The notes: generated by a model not told the origin, from the sequence alone. A DNA stretch of 64,000 nucleotides from Thalassospira sp. HF15 (GCF_011806525.1 NZ_JAAVKI010000004.1:434001-498000); one strand, 5' to 3'; shown: positions 43,426 through 53,111, counted from the stretch's first letter. Numbers and translations are program-made.

Positions 43426-44436
43426 ATGACATTAGAGACCCAATCGAAGGCCACACCTGCCGCGCCTGTCCGACAGACCGGTAACAAACCGCTCCCGGCC
43501 ACCCAGCATGTCGGCTTCATGCTGCTGCCCGATTTTGCGTTGATGTCCTATGCCTCGGCGATTGAGCCATTGCGCGCAGCCAACCTTCTGGCTGGCCAGC
43601 AGATTTACAAGGTTCTGAACTATTCGGCGGCGGGCGGAAATGTTTTGTCCTCGTCGGGCACCATGGTGCCGACCACCCCGCTTTCACAGGCCCCGACCAA
43701 CCTGCATACGCTGTTTGTCTGTGCCGGTGGGCATCCGTCGCAATGGCAAGCCCCGGGCATGCTTGGCAATTTGCGCAAACTGGCACGCTGGGGCGTTCGG
43801 ATGGGCGGCATTTCAAGCGGCGCCTATGTGCTGGCAGCGGCAGGCCTTTTGGGACAGCGCCAATTCACCATCCACTGGGAACATGCCCCGGCCCTGATCG
43901 AAGCCTTTCCCGATCTTGAACCCAAGCGCGCCCGCTTTGTCATTGACGGGGATCGCATCACATGCGGCGGCGGGGTGGCACCGCTGGATATGATGCATGC
44001 CATGATCGCCGAAAACCTCGGCGCGGCTTTCGCAACCCGAGTGTCGGACTGGTATCTGCATACCCAGGTCGGGAAGTCGGGCGGACCGCAACGTGCATCG
44101 CTTGCCGAACGTTATAACGTTCACCATGCGGGATTGCTTCGGGTTATCGAAAAGATGGAAACCACCATCGAAGATCCGAAAACCCGTGACGAAATGGCAC
44201 GCTTTGCACGGTTGTCGACCCGACAATTGGATCGCCTGTTTGATCAGCATCTGGGCAAGTCGTTTCTGGAAACCTATCGACAGGTGCGGCTTGAACATGC
44301 GCGTAAGCTTCTAACGCAAAGTGCGCTGACCATTTCCGAGATTGCCTTTGCGACCGGCTTTTCCAACAGCAGCCATTTTTCGCGCAGCTACAAATCCGTC
44401 TACGGCGTCAAGCCAAGCGAAGCACGCGGCCTCTGA
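43426..44436 (+). CDS. GlxA-family (DJ-1/AraC) transcriptional activator
   Basis: The protein has 336 residues from the ATG at 43426. The N-terminal DJ-1/PfpI-like domain (residues 15-200) includes HVGFMLLPDFALMSYASAIEPLRAAN and VAPLDMMHAMIAE. The C-terminal AraC pair of helix-turn-helix motifs spans roughly 230-335 (LSTRQLDRLFDQHLGKSFLETYRQVRLEHARKLL, then ISEIAFATGFSNSSHFSRSYKSVYGVKPSE). This is the architecture of GbdR and related activators of betaine, dimethylglycine and sarcosine catabolism. It is divergent from mgdABCD and probably activates it. A dyad TGTCT-N5-AGACA at 43349-43363 and a TTGACA at 43325-43330 lie in its promoter. Confidence 0.9.
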   Translation: MTLETQSKATPAAPVRQTGNKPLPATQHVGFMLLPDFALMSYASAIEPLRAANLLAGQQIYKVLNYSAAGGNVLSSSGTMVPTTPLSQAPTNLHTLFVCAGGHPSQWQAPGMLGNLRKLARWGVRMGGISSGAYVLAAAGLLGQRQFTIHWEHAPALIEAFPDLEPKRARFVIDGDRITCGGGVAPLDMMHAMIAENLGAAFATRVSDWYLHTQVGKSGGPQRASLAERYNVHHAGLLRVIEKMETTIEDPKTRDEMARFARLSTRQLDRLFDQHLGKSFLETYRQVRLEHARKLLTQSALTISEIAFATGFSNSSHFSRSYKSVYGVKPSEARGL

Positions 44437-44618
44437 ACCCGACACATTCCCGAAACCAACCCAACTGCGGGATGCATTCCCGACGCGCGAATTCGACAGA
44501 ATCGGCACAACTCCGCGAATCTGCATATTTGATATGCAGTAGATTTTCACGTCTAATTTTTACGCAAACTTTTGAGAATTAAATTTAGTAATTATATATC
44601 TTATTGATTTTATTATAT

Positions 44619-44637
44619 TTATTGCGTCGCACAATAA
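44619..44637. promoter_or_regulatory. AT-rich dyad upstream of amt
   Basis: TTATTGCGTCGCACAATAA has perfect TTATTG/CAATAA arms. It lies in a stretch rich in A and T about 90 bp before amt and shares TTATTGCG with the dmmD operator region. This is a weak candidate regulatory site. Confidence 0.4.
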
Positions 44638-44726
44638 AAAACACATTATAACTTGTTCACTATAGGGAATTGATTTTTAATAAAAGGAATGTCCATCGGG
44701 GGGCATTATGTGATGGAGAGACTAAA

Positions 44727-46073
44727 ATGGAACAATCCGTACCAGAGTTGATGGCAAGGCTGGACAGCCTTGAAGCATCACTCAGCATGGCAACGACCAT
44801 CAATTCCGAAGTATTCTATTGGTGGTGTACTGCGCTGATGCTTGCAATTCATGCTGGCTTCCTTGCGTATGAAATGGGTGCATCGCGCGCAAAGAACGCG
44901 CTGGCATCCGGCATGAAAAACCTGATCGCGTTCGCATTCCTGATCCCGGCCTTTTACTATATCGGCTGGTGGATCTATCTTGCGTTCCCGACCGGCTTCA
45001 CCATTACCGAAGGCTCCGAGGCAGGCCTGCCCTGGAGCGAATATATGGGGCCAAACCTGACCGATAACGCGTCAGGCATCTTCTATGCGGCCTTCACGCT
45101 GTTTGCAGCAACCACCGCCTCGATCATGTCGGGATCGGTGATCGAACGTATTCGCATTTCCGGCTTTACCATTCTTGCCCTTTTCCTCGGCGCTGTTGTC
45201 TGGATCCTTGGTGCGTCCTGGGGCTGGCATCCGGATGGCTGGCTCACCACCGAATGGGGCTTGCATGACGTTGGCGCTGCTGGTTGTGTTCACACCATTG
45301 CTGGCTTCTTCACCCTCGGTGTTCTGATCAATCTTGGCCCGCGTATCGGTCGCTTCAATGCTGACGGCTCCGTCAACAACATCGACGGCCACAACATGCC
45401 GATGTCGCTGATCGGCCTGATGCTTATCGTTATGGGCTTCTTCGGCTTCCTTGGCGGTTGCATCATCTATACCGGCGACATGTGGACCACGATTTACAAC
45501 ACCCCGGCAACTCTGTCGGCATTCGCATTCAACACCCTGATGGGCGTTGCAGGCGGCATGATCGGTGCGTATCTGGTGACCCGCGATCCGTTCTGGATGA
45601 TGTCAGGTGCCCTGATCGGTGTGATTTCGTCCGCACCGGCACTTGACCTGTACTATCCGGGCTTTGCCTTCCTGGTCAGCTTCGGCGGCGGTTGCATCAT
45701 GCCGAAACTCAACGACATCCTCGTCGAGAAATTCAAAATCGACGATGCGGTGGGGGCTGTTGCGGTTCATGGCTTTGGCGGCGTCTGGGGTCTGATCGCG
45801 TCCGGTATCTTTGCTTCGGGTTATCCGAACATTGCCGGTCCGGACATCTCCTTTGTCGGTCAGCTTTCAAGCGCAGTTGTCTTCATGATCCTTGGTTTCG
45901 CACCGGGCTATGTTCTGTCCTTCGTCCTGAAGGCAGTAGGTCTGCTGCGCGTTTCCGAGGCAGCTGAAGTTGCTGGTCTTGATAAAGCCGAAGTCCCGGC
46001 AAGTGCATATCCGGAAAGCTCTGTTCCGGCTGCGTTCACCAACGACCCGACTTCGCCGACCCCGGCTGAGTAA
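44727..46073 (+). CDS. amt: Ammonium transporter, Amt family
   Basis: The protein has 448 residues and eleven to twelve membrane helices. The pore histidines are in GCVHTIAGFF and AVHGFGGVWG, where Amt proteins place the twin-His pair. The N-terminus before the first helix (SVPELMARLDSLEASLSMATTINSEV) is longer than in AmtB and could be a helical hairpin. GGAGAG lies before the chosen ATG. It may import ammonium or methylammonium, or recapture ammonium released by amine breakdown. It is followed 37 bp later by a small membrane-protein gene and then tdm. No glnK is adjacent. Confidence 0.93.
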   Translation: MEQSVPELMARLDSLEASLSMATTINSEVFYWWCTALMLAIHAGFLAYEMGASRAKNALASGMKNLIAFAFLIPAFYYIGWWIYLAFPTGFTITEGSEAGLPWSEYMGPNLTDNASGIFYAAFTLFAATTASIMSGSVIERIRISGFTILALFLGAVVWILGASWGWHPDGWLTTEWGLHDVGAAGCVHTIAGFFTLGVLINLGPRIGRFNADGSVNNIDGHNMPMSLIGLMLIVMGFFGFLGGCIIYTGDMWTTIYNTPATLSAFAFNTLMGVAGGMIGAYLVTRDPFWMMSGALIGVISSAPALDLYYPGFAFLVSFGGGCIMPKLNDILVEKFKIDDAVGAVAVHGFGGVWGLIASGIFASGYPNIAGPDISFVGQLSSAVVFMILGFAPGYVLSFVLKAVGLLRVSEAAEVAGLDKAEVPASAYPESSVPAAFTNDPTSPTPAE

Positions 46074-46110
46074 GTTCGTTATTCGACTTTCTAGATAAGG
46101 AAACTGAAAC

Positions 46111-46275
46111 ATGAACACAGCTCCGATTACCAGTTGGGAAGGTGCAGAAGCTTACTTCACCTTTGCCGACAAACCGGCTCTGCTCGTGGCGATCACGCTT
46201 GTTGGTATTGGCGTGTGCGTTTGGACCATCGCTTCGATGGCCATTCACGAGAACAAAGCCTACAAAGACATGTAA
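46111..46275 (+). CDS. 54-residue single-span membrane microprotein next to amt
   Basis: This is a 54-codon frame with an AAGGAAA ribosome site a few bases upstream. The sequence has a soluble N-terminus (MNTAPITSWEGAEAYFTFAD), one hydrophobic helix (LLVAITLVGIGVCVWTIASMA) and a short charged tail IHENKAYKDM. It is co-directional with amt, 37 bp after its stop, and followed by two hairpins. The codon choice resembles that of its neighbours. I do not recognise a family. It may be an accessory subunit or regulator of the transporter, by analogy to small partners of other membrane proteins. Confidence 0.75.
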   Translation: MNTAPITSWEGAEAYFTFADKPALLVAITLVGIGVCVWTIASMAIHENKAYKDM

Positions 46276-46292
46276 TCTGATTGATGTGACGC

Positions 46293-46376
46293 AGCACCAT
46301 TCTGCCCTAACCCCTTAGGGAGCTGCTTTACTCAACCGACACAGCGAGAGGCCAGTGTCAAAGCTGGCCTCTCTGC
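46293..46376 (+). terminator. Two hairpins downstream of the amt microprotein
   Basis: First, CCCTAA-CCCC-TTAGGG inside GCAGC/GCTGC, followed by TTTA (about 46295-46330). Second, GAGAGGCCAG (46346-46355) with CTGGCCTCTC (46364-46373), a perfect 10-bp stem. Together they probably end the amt transcript before tdm. Confidence 0.7.
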
Positions 46377-46530
46377 CTTTCCAGACAAGACAACAAATAA
46401 TACGCAAGACCGCTTCAGGTAAGCCTGAACGACGTGTGCACAACGGACAACGGGCCGCAGTCTCATCCTGATTGTCCGGGCCATCAGACTTCCCGCTGCC
46501 TTCAGATCATTCACCGCGCATGAGGCCACA

Positions 46531-48915
46531 ATGATTGATCTCGCCCGAACGCCGGAAAACTATCCCCATTCTGTCCGCGCTGCCCGTCCCAGTCGCATCA
46601 TCAATGCCGGACGCACGGCGATGGACCGCAATCGCGAACGCTACGAAGTGCCAGGACGCGGTGCGATCATGATTGCCGTGCGCGAAGGCGATCAACTTGC
46701 CCTGCGCAATTGCGAAGGCATGCAGTCGGTCGAACTGATCGGCCTGACACAGGCAGGTACCCCAAGACCCGAGATTTTTGAACCCTTGGCCCACGGCCCG
46801 CCAAAGGGCCTGATGGAGCTGCTTTCAGATCCGTATGATGACAGCCTGGCGCGTTTTGCCCAAACACTCCGCAAACGCGACATCAAACTGGAAACCTGTC
46901 TTGTACATCGGCTTTTTGGCAATGCCAGCCCGCCAGGTGACACGGTCGAGTTGACGATACAACTCGACGGATATGTCATCATCGCCACGCCAGCGCCTTT
47001 GATGCAGGTTGATGCGCATAATACGGCGACACCAATTACAGCACTTATCAAACGTGCCCATCACCACGACACCTACAGCTTCGCCCTGCCTGACCCACTG
47101 GCTGATCCAACACTGGATCTGCGCGTGCATTCCGCCACCGCCGAGGCCTATGAAATCAAGGCGGGCGACTACATCCAGATTCTGGATGTCGACGGGCGGC
47201 AATGCACGGATTTTCAGTGCTTTGATGCGCGCAAGCTTGATCGCGGCATTCAGAACCCGCTTGATGTGACAACCACGCGCACCCTGATGGGCCATGCCTA
47301 TCCAATGCCGGGCCTGCATGGGAAATACTTTGATCAGGATATGGACCCGCTGGTCGAGGTCGTTCAGGACACCTGCGGGCGTCATGACGCCTTTGCCATG
47401 GCCTGTGCCGCGAAATATTACGATGATATCGGTTATCCCGGCCACGTGAACTGCACGGACAATTTCAACACGGCCCTTGCAAAACATGGTGTTGATCCAC
47501 GGCCCGGCTGGATGGCGATCAATTTCTTTTTCAATACCGGCATCGATGATCATGGTGTGATGTATGCCGACCAGCCCTGGTCACGGCCCGGCGATTATGT
47601 GCTGCTGCGTGCGATGACCGACCTTGTCTGTGTGTCATCGGCCTGCCCGGATGACACATCGTCGGCCAACGCCTGGAAGCCGACCGACATCCATATCCGA
47701 AGTTACGACGGCGCGGAGAAATTCAGCCATGCCGTTGCCTGGCGCCCGACTGCAGAGGCCGAAGCAAAAATGACCAAAGAAACCGCCTTCCATCCGCGTT
47801 TAAGCCAACTGACCCGCAACTTCGTTGACTATAAGGGCTTCTGGCTGGCCCATGAATATACCGGGCACGGTATGATCGAAGAATATTACGCCTGCCGCGA
47901 AAAGGCCGTGGTCATTGATCTGTCCGCCTTGCGCAAGTTTGAAATCACCGGCCCGGACAGTGAAACGCTGATGCAATATTGCCTGACCCGCAATGTCAAA
48001 AAGCTTGGCATTGGTCAGGTTGTCTATTCCGCGATGTGTTATCCACATGGCGGGATGATTGACGATGGCACGCTGCTGCGTCTTGGTCAGGACAACTTCC
48101 GCTGGATTTGCGGTGATGACTACAGTGGTGTGTGGCTGCGCGAACAGGCGGAAAAACTTGGCCTGCAGGTCCTTATCCGTTCTTCAACCGATCAGATGCA
48201 CAACATCGCCGTTCAGGGCCCAAAAAGCCGTGACATCCTGCGCGAAGTCATCTGGACCCCGCCGCACAAACCCAAGCTTGAAGAAGTTGATTGGTTCAAA
48301 TTTACCATTGGACGGATTGGGGATGCCAAGGGCGCACCTGTGGTGGTATCGCGCACCGGTTACACCGGTGAACTGGGCTATGAAGTCTGGTGCCACCCGA
48401 AGGATGCCACCACCGTGTTTGATGCCATATGGGCAGCGGGCAGCCCGCATGGACTGACCCCGATGGGACTGGCCGCCCTTGATATGGTGCGGATCGAGGC
48501 GGGATTGATCTTTGCCGATTACGAATTTTCCGATCAGACCGACCCATTCGAAGCCGGGATCGGCTTTACCGTGCCGCTGAAATCCAAGGAAGATGACTTT
48601 ATCGGTCGAGATGCCCTGATCCGGCGCAAGGAGCATCCATCACACAAACTGGTCGGGATCGAGATTGATGGCAATGTCACGGTCAGCCATGGCGATTGCG
48701 TCCATATCGGGCGTGCCCAGATCGGCGTGATCACCAGTGCCGTGCGATCCCCCATTCTGGGCAAGAATATCGCACTGGCACGCATTGATATCGCGCATGC
48801 CGATATCGGCACCGAGGTCGAGATTGGCAAGTTGGACGGTCATATGGTCCGCCTGCCCGCCACCATTACCGCCTTCCCGCATTATGATCCCAAAAAGGAA
48901 AAGCCGCGCTCCTGA
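46531..48915 (+). CDS. tdm: Trimethylamine N-oxide demethylase (aldolase)
   Basis: Tdm splits TMAO into dimethylamine and formaldehyde, which is passed to tetrahydrofolate. The 794 residues match characterised Tdm, whose two-part plan is a DUF1989 zinc domain followed by a GcvT-type tetrahydrofolate domain. The N-terminal part (to about residue 405) has the DUF1989 blocks YEVPGRGAIMIAVREGDQLAL, DVDGRQCTDFQC, HVNCTDNFNTAL and CVSSACPDDTSSANAW. Candidate zinc-site cysteines are Cys292, Cys308 and Cys372. The C-terminal half (about 420-790) is GcvT-like, with SRTGYTGELGYEVW. It sits between the amt pair and tmm. Confidence 0.93.
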   Translation: MIDLARTPENYPHSVRAARPSRIINAGRTAMDRNRERYEVPGRGAIMIAVREGDQLALRNCEGMQSVELIGLTQAGTPRPEIFEPLAHGPPKGLMELLSDPYDDSLARFAQTLRKRDIKLETCLVHRLFGNASPPGDTVELTIQLDGYVIIATPAPLMQVDAHNTATPITALIKRAHHHDTYSFALPDPLADPTLDLRVHSATAEAYEIKAGDYIQILDVDGRQCTDFQCFDARKLDRGIQNPLDVTTTRTLMGHAYPMPGLHGKYFDQDMDPLVEVVQDTCGRHDAFAMACAAKYYDDIGYPGHVNCTDNFNTALAKHGVDPRPGWMAINFFFNTGIDDHGVMYADQPWSRPGDYVLLRAMTDLVCVSSACPDDTSSANAWKPTDIHIRSYDGAEKFSHAVAWRPTAEAEAKMTKETAFHPRLSQLTRNFVDYKGFWLAHEYTGHGMIEEYYACREKAVVIDLSALRKFEITGPDSETLMQYCLTRNVKKLGIGQVVYSAMCYPHGGMIDDGTLLRLGQDNFRWICGDDYSGVWLREQAEKLGLQVLIRSSTDQMHNIAVQGPKSRDILREVIWTPPHKPKLEEVDWFKFTIGRIGDAKGAPVVVSRTGYTGELGYEVWCHPKDATTVFDAIWAAGSPHGLTPMGLAALDMVRIEAGLIFADYEFSDQTDPFEAGIGFTVPLKSKEDDFIGRDALIRRKEHPSHKLVGIEIDGNVTVSHGDCVHIGRAQIGVITSAVRSPILGKNIALARIDIAHADIGTEVEIGKLDGHMVRLPATITAFPHYDPKKEKPRS

Positions 48916-48998
48916 GGACTGCGGTACCAACACCCAAAAAGAAACCCCGCAGCCATCAGGGCTGTGGGGGTGACTGCGAGTTTTGTTAAGGGAGACGG

Positions 48999-49020
48999 CG
49001 GGCTTACGCCCGCTTCTTTG
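48999..49020 (+). terminator. Intrinsic terminator after tdm
   Basis: GCGGGC-TTAC-GCCCGC, followed by TTCTTT on the plus strand. A second GC-rich hairpin (CCCCGCAGCC / GGCTGTGGGG, 48945-48969) precedes it. They lie between convergent tdm and tmm. Confidence 0.8.
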
Positions 49021-49053
49021 AAAGGCGTGTTAAAAGTTGGAAAGTCCGGCTGC

Positions 49054-50415
49054 CTATTCGGCAGCCGTTTTCTTATCAACCTGCAAATAGGCCTCGAGGC
49101 TATCATCAAGCTCATCCAGCCAGGGCGTATGATGGGCTGGCGACATATTGCCTGTCATCAGCGACCGATATGACTTGTTGCGATACCCCATGATGTCGTC
49201 AGCCTTGTCATGCTCCCATTCCTCGAAGGTCTTATTCACCCCTTCGATGTCGAACATCGGATAATCCGTCATTTCGATCAGATGGGCGGTGTAGTCGCCC
49301 TGGAACCAGATCATGTCATGGTCATCCTTGAGACCTTCCTCACGATCACGCCAGGCCTGACTGTCTGCCCTCATTTCATCCTTTGACGGCAAGGTAATGC
49401 GCCCCATGATCACATCACGCGCAAACCATGCCTGGGCATCAAACATGTTGAAGGTAAAGAACTGGTCCTGCATGCCAAGATACATCATCTTCGGATTTTC
49501 TTCCCACACGACGCCTTTATAAAGGCCCAGTGGCCACATACGGTTATCGGTCTTAAGCCGAAGATCATCGGTCAGGAACGGGAAGTAATGCTGATAGCCA
49601 GTACACAGAATGATCGCATCGACATCGCGCGATGAACCATCCTTAAAATAGGCGGTATTGCCTTCAACCTTGGTCAGAAGCGGGACCTCTGCCCAGTTAT
49701 CGGGCCAGTCAAAGCCGATCGGGTTGGTCCGGTGGCTGACTGTGACCGACTTGCATCCATATTTGTAGCATTGCGATCCGATATCCTCGGCCGAATAGGA
49801 TGTTCCGATGATCAGGATATCCTTGCCTTTGAATTCCAGCGCATCGCGGAAATCATGGGCATGCAAAACGCGCCCGCCAAAGGTATCAAAACCGGGAAAT
49901 TCCGGCACATTCGGGGTCGAGAAATGACCATTGGCGACAATGACATGATCAAATTCCTCAGTCGAAACCACGTCATTTTTCAGATCATGCGATGTAACGG
50001 CAAAAGTCTGGCTGTCTTCATCGAATTCAACGCTGCGCACCGGGGTTCTGAAACGCACCCATGGGCGGACATTGGCCTTTTCGACCCGTCCCTTGATGTA
50101 GTCCCAAATCACTGCACGTGGCGGATAGGACGCGATGGGTTTGCCGAAATGTTCCTCGAAGGTGTAATCGGCAAATTCCAGGCATTCTTTCGGCCCGTTT
50201 GACCACAAATAGCGATACATCGACCCGTGGATCGGTTCACCATATTCATCAAGCCCGGTACGCCATGTGTAGTTCCACAGACCACCCCAGTCTTCCTGAC
50301 GTTCAAAACAGACGATTTCGGGGATTTCGGCCCCTTTGGCAGCAGCAGATTGGAATGCACGCATCTGCGCCATGCCTGACGGGCCGGCGCCAATAATTGC
50401 AACACGAAGTGTCAT
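49054..50415 (-). CDS. tmm: Trimethylamine monooxygenase (flavin-containing)
   Basis: Tmm oxidises trimethylamine to its N-oxide with NADPH and O2. The 453 residues carry the FAD motif GAGPSG (9-14), and [29 protein letters not shown] close to the Methylocella/Roseovarius Tmm sequence as I recall it. The FMO fingerprint [13 protein letters not shown], the NADPH motif [14 protein letters not shown] and the [12 protein letters not shown] segment are also present. The C-terminal [18 protein letters not shown] is typical of bacterial Tmm. It lies last in the dmmDABC-tmm direction, 67 bp after dmmC. Other FMO-type substrates cannot be excluded. Confidence 0.94.
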   Translation of the reverse strand: MTLRVAIIGAGPSGMAQMRAFQSAAAKGAEIPEIVCFERQEDWGGLWNYTWRTGLDEYGEPIHGSMYRYLWSNGPKECLEFADYTFEEHFGKPIASYPPRAVIWDYIKGRVEKANVRPWVRFRTPVRSVEFDEDSQTFAVTSHDLKNDVVSTEEFDHVIVANGHFSTPNVPEFPGFDTFGGRVLHAHDFRDALEFKGKDILIIGTSYSAEDIGSQCYKYGCKSVTVSHRTNPIGFDWPDNWAEVPLLTKVEGNTAYFKDGSSRDVDAIILCTGYQHYFPFLTDDLRLKTDNRMWPLGLYKGVVWEENPKMMYLGMQDQFFTFNMFDAQAWFARDVIMGRITLPSKDEMRADSQAWRDREEGLKDDHDMIWFQGDYTAHLIEMTDYPMFDIEGVNKTFEEWEHDKADDIMGYRNKSYRSLMTGNMSPAHHTPWLDELDDSLEAYLQVDKKTAAE

Positions 50416-50482
50416 AGCCTTAAATCCCCAATAAATGCGTTATGCGTCTCCTCCGCCCGACTTTTTGCCGGTTCGTTCTTGC

Positions 50483-51523
50483 TTAATCGGGGAAAATCCC
50501 CGGTGACGTCGGCGCACCGTCGTCAAATTGTGAAAGCCACTCGACCAGGATCGGGTGGTAGCGTGACAGTCCCTTGTAATCGACAAGTTCCGGGCGCAGA
50601 TCGCGCATCACACGATGCAGGCGACGGCCCCACTTTGGCTGGGTGACGACTTCGTTCATCGCCATCAGATATGTGCGGATCGGAAACAGGATCGCGTTAG
50701 AGCGTGGCAGACGCCAGAAGGTCTGAAGCTCCACACGCAGATGGATCTTTTCGCCGATATTTTCCGGGGTGACGGTCAGTTTGTCCGGCCCCCATTTGGG
50801 GTAGTTTTCCGGACTGGTATCCAGACGCGGGTTAACCGTTAGCGTCCAGTTCAGACGACGCGATGGTTGTCCTTGCGGCAAGGTCAGAAGGAACTTCAAT
50901 GCACGCTGGAACACGCCCAACTCATGGGCCAGCGGAACCGGCGCATGCCATTCAAAGAAATTCATGCCAATGTCGAAATCAAGCGACCAGTCGGCCTGTG
51001 CGGTGATGATCCCGGCATCCATCCAAAGGTTGCCATCACGCTGATCAAGGATGGCATGATCACCCTGTACCTGACGGCCGATATATTCCATCGGATGACA
51101 GGGCAATGTCGAACTGTCACCAAAGGTAAAGGTGTCGTCGATCTGAAGCGGCTTGTTGATCCAGTGCCAGCGATCCCCATCCATGGTCAGCTTGAACAGA
51201 TCGGGATAGTCACGCGCCTTCGATACCATCACCAGCTCAAGGAAATCCCAGCCGGCTGTTTCCATATGCGGCAGGGCCTGACAACGTCCGGGATCCTCGG
51301 CGAGAACAAGGGCGCGGTCTTTCATCTCTGCGACGTAATGCTCATCCACATCGAACGCATTTTCAAACGGGCTGCCCGCACGGGCGGCATGATGCGGCTC
51401 GATATTGGTGGAATACATGTATTCGTCTTCCGGGAAAGGAAACGGAAAACGCGGAATGTTTGACGGGCTGTTGGCGTAGGAAAAATCGCCGCGGAAGCTT
51501 TCGTCTTTAAACTGGATTGTCAT
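50483..51523 (-). CDS. dmmC: Dimethylamine monooxygenase haem-type subunit (DUF3445)
   Basis: The protein has 346 residues and is similar to haem-dependent oxidative N-demethylase alpha subunits (DUF3445, PF11927). WDFLELVMVSKARDYPDLFKL, GRQVQGDHAILDQRDGNLWMDAG and FFEWHAPVPLAHELG are typical blocks, the last with a His suited to haem binding. ETQTFWRLPRSNAILFPIRTYLM-like text (here ELQTFWRLPRSNAILFPIRTYL) is the family end motif. The subunit size fits the largest chain of the secondary-amine monooxygenase. Symbol letters follow the order dmmDABC known from Ruegeria and Pseudomonas, so they are inferred. The role is dimethylamine to methylamine plus formaldehyde. Confidence 0.88.
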   Translation of the reverse strand: MTIQFKDESFRGDFSYANSPSNIPRFPFPFPEDEYMYSTNIEPHHAARAGSPFENAFDVDEHYVAEMKDRALVLAEDPGRCQALPHMETAGWDFLELVMVSKARDYPDLFKLTMDGDRWHWINKPLQIDDTFTFGDSSTLPCHPMEYIGRQVQGDHAILDQRDGNLWMDAGIITAQADWSLDFDIGMNFFEWHAPVPLAHELGVFQRALKFLLTLPQGQPSRRLNWTLTVNPRLDTSPENYPKWGPDKLTVTPENIGEKIHLRVELQTFWRLPRSNAILFPIRTYLMAMNEVVTQPKWGRRLHRVMRDLRPELVDYKGLSRYHPILVEWLSQFDDGAPTSPGIFPD

Positions 51524-51537
51524 GACTGAAGTTCCCC

Positions 51538-52503
51538 TTACAGATCAAGTTCAAGGCGTTTGCCACGGAAACGCGAAACGCAGGGCATGATCCGTTGCTT
51601 GGCCGCGCGCTGTTCTTCATCCAACCAGTGGTCGTTGTGCATGATCTCGCCATCACAGGCGACAACCACCGTTTCGCACTGACCACATGCCCCGCCCCGG
51701 CACATGCAATTGATCGGGGTGCCCGATGCCTCCACCGCTTCAAGCAGGCTTTGTTCTGCGCCGACGGTGATATCAATCCCGGCCTTGGCAAGGTGTACTT
51801 CAAAGGGTTCGCCGACCGGCGGTGCGAGAAAGTGTTCGAAATGAACGTGTGCAGCGGGCCAACCGAGCGCGGTGGCGGTTTCAACCACCCGTTCGATCAT
51901 GCCTTTGGGGCCACAGACATAAACGTGGGTACCAAGCGGCTGATTGGATAAAAGCATTTCCAAATCAACGCTTTCCCCCTGATCATCGCAATAACACGAC
52001 ACATGATCGCCAAAACGATCGGCAAGGCTGTCCATATACGCCGCCTGCGATACGGAACGCGCGGCATAGTGCAATTCGAACGGCACGCCGAGCTTATCGG
52101 CCTGATCCATCTGGGCGATGAATGGCGTGATGCCGATGCCGCCTGCGATCATCAGGTGTTTTCTGGCACGCAGGTCCAGCGAGAACAGATTAACCGGGGC
52201 GGAGATTTTCATCTCCATGCCAGGTCGCACCTGTTCATGCATGAATTTTGATCCACCGCGCCCGGTATCATCGCGGCGCACCGAAATAGCATATTGGTCG
52301 CGTTCGAACGGGGAACTCATCAACGAATAGGGATTTTTGCGCTTCGTGTCGTCATCGATCATCTCGACAACGATATGCGCACCCCCCGAGAATGCCGGGA
52401 GTTCATCGCCATTCACATGCTTGAATTCAAACCGTTTGATGATCGGGTTGACCTCGACCACGTTGCTGACAACCACCGGAATCAAATGATCAGATGCACT
52501 CAT
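51538..52503 (-). CDS. dmmB: Dimethylamine monooxygenase reductase subunit
   Basis: The protein has 321 residues of the phthalate-dioxygenase-reductase type: a flavin-binding barrel, an NAD domain and a C-terminal plant-type 2Fe-2S ferredoxin. The ferredoxin cluster motif reads CRGGACGQC with the last ligand in RIMPCVSRF. NAD binding is indicated by HLMIAGGIGITPFIAQM and HVYVCGPKGMIERVV, and flavin by GGSKFMHEQVRPG. It passes electrons from NAD(P)H to the haem subunit. It overlaps dmmA by four bases (ATGA). Confidence 0.93.
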   Translation of the reverse strand: MSASDHLIPVVVSNVVEVNPIIKRFEFKHVNGDELPAFSGGAHIVVEMIDDDTKRKNPYSLMSSPFERDQYAISVRRDDTGRGGSKFMHEQVRPGMEMKISAPVNLFSLDLRARKHLMIAGGIGITPFIAQMDQADKLGVPFELHYAARSVSQAAYMDSLADRFGDHVSCYCDDQGESVDLEMLLSNQPLGTHVYVCGPKGMIERVVETATALGWPAAHVHFEHFLAPPVGEPFEVHLAKAGIDITVGAEQSLLEAVEASGTPINCMCRGGACGQCETVVVACDGEIMHNDHWLDEEQRAAKQRIMPCVSRFRGKRLELDL

Positions 52504-53111
52504 TTGAACACCTCCTTGATCTCGACTTCCTCGGTCGGGTCTTCGGCATTTATGCAGACCCCCTGAAAGGCCGCCAGACGACGGGAATAGTGATCGCGCA
52601 CCAATAAAAGCAAATCACAGGACGGACATTTGACCGGCTGGGTGGTGACATCCTCGATCATGGTCTTGCAATGAACGCATTGAACACGCCGGGCCAGACT
52701 GCCGCGATGCTCACATTGCACCGCTGTATGATCCAGCCCGCATTCCTCGCCCTTGGCAACGCCCTGCCCGACAAGGCCTTCGGTCCCGGCCAGATAAAGT
52801 TGGCTGCCCATCTTGGCATCCGAAAGCCAACTGCCCAGTTTGGCGACAGCTTCTTCAATGGTCGGAAAATGTTCGAACCGTTTTGCCCCCAGCGCATAAA
52901 GCGATGTGATGAGCGCCGCTTCACCCGGGGTCGGCACATAGAGGATATGTACCTTTTCCATCATGTCGCGGGGCATTTCCTGCACAACACGGATGACACA
53001 TTCAGCACCGGATGCATCGGCCAGAAAATAGTGCGCCAGACCGGGAACGATTTTAAGCGTGCCGTATGTCGGACGGGAAATAATGCTTTCTTCGATGATA
53101 CTCTCAGACAT
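52500..53111 (-). CDS. dmmA: Dimethylamine monooxygenase small subunit (DmmA-like)
   Basis: The protein has 203 residues from the ATG at 53111. An earlier in-frame ATG at 53150 would add 13. The C-terminal third holds a zinc-ribbon pattern HCKTMIEDVTTQPVKCPSCDLLLLVRDHYSRRLAAFQG, with earlier pairs such as QCEHRG. This matches the DmmA-like C-terminal domain. The N-terminal part has LAHYFLADASGAECVIRVVQEMPRD and AALITSLYALGAKRFEHF. It is the smallest chain of the three-subunit monooxygenase. Its stop overlaps the dmmB start. Confidence 0.85.
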   Translation of the reverse strand: MSESIIEESIISRPTYGTLKIVPGLAHYFLADASGAECVIRVVQEMPRDMMEKVHILYVPTPGEAALITSLYALGAKRFEHFPTIEEAVAKLGSWLSDAKMGSQLYLAGTEGLVGQGVAKGEECGLDHTAVQCEHRGSLARRVQCVHCKTMIEDVTTQPVKCPSCDLLLLVRDHYSRRLAAFQGVCINAEDPTEEVEIKEVFK

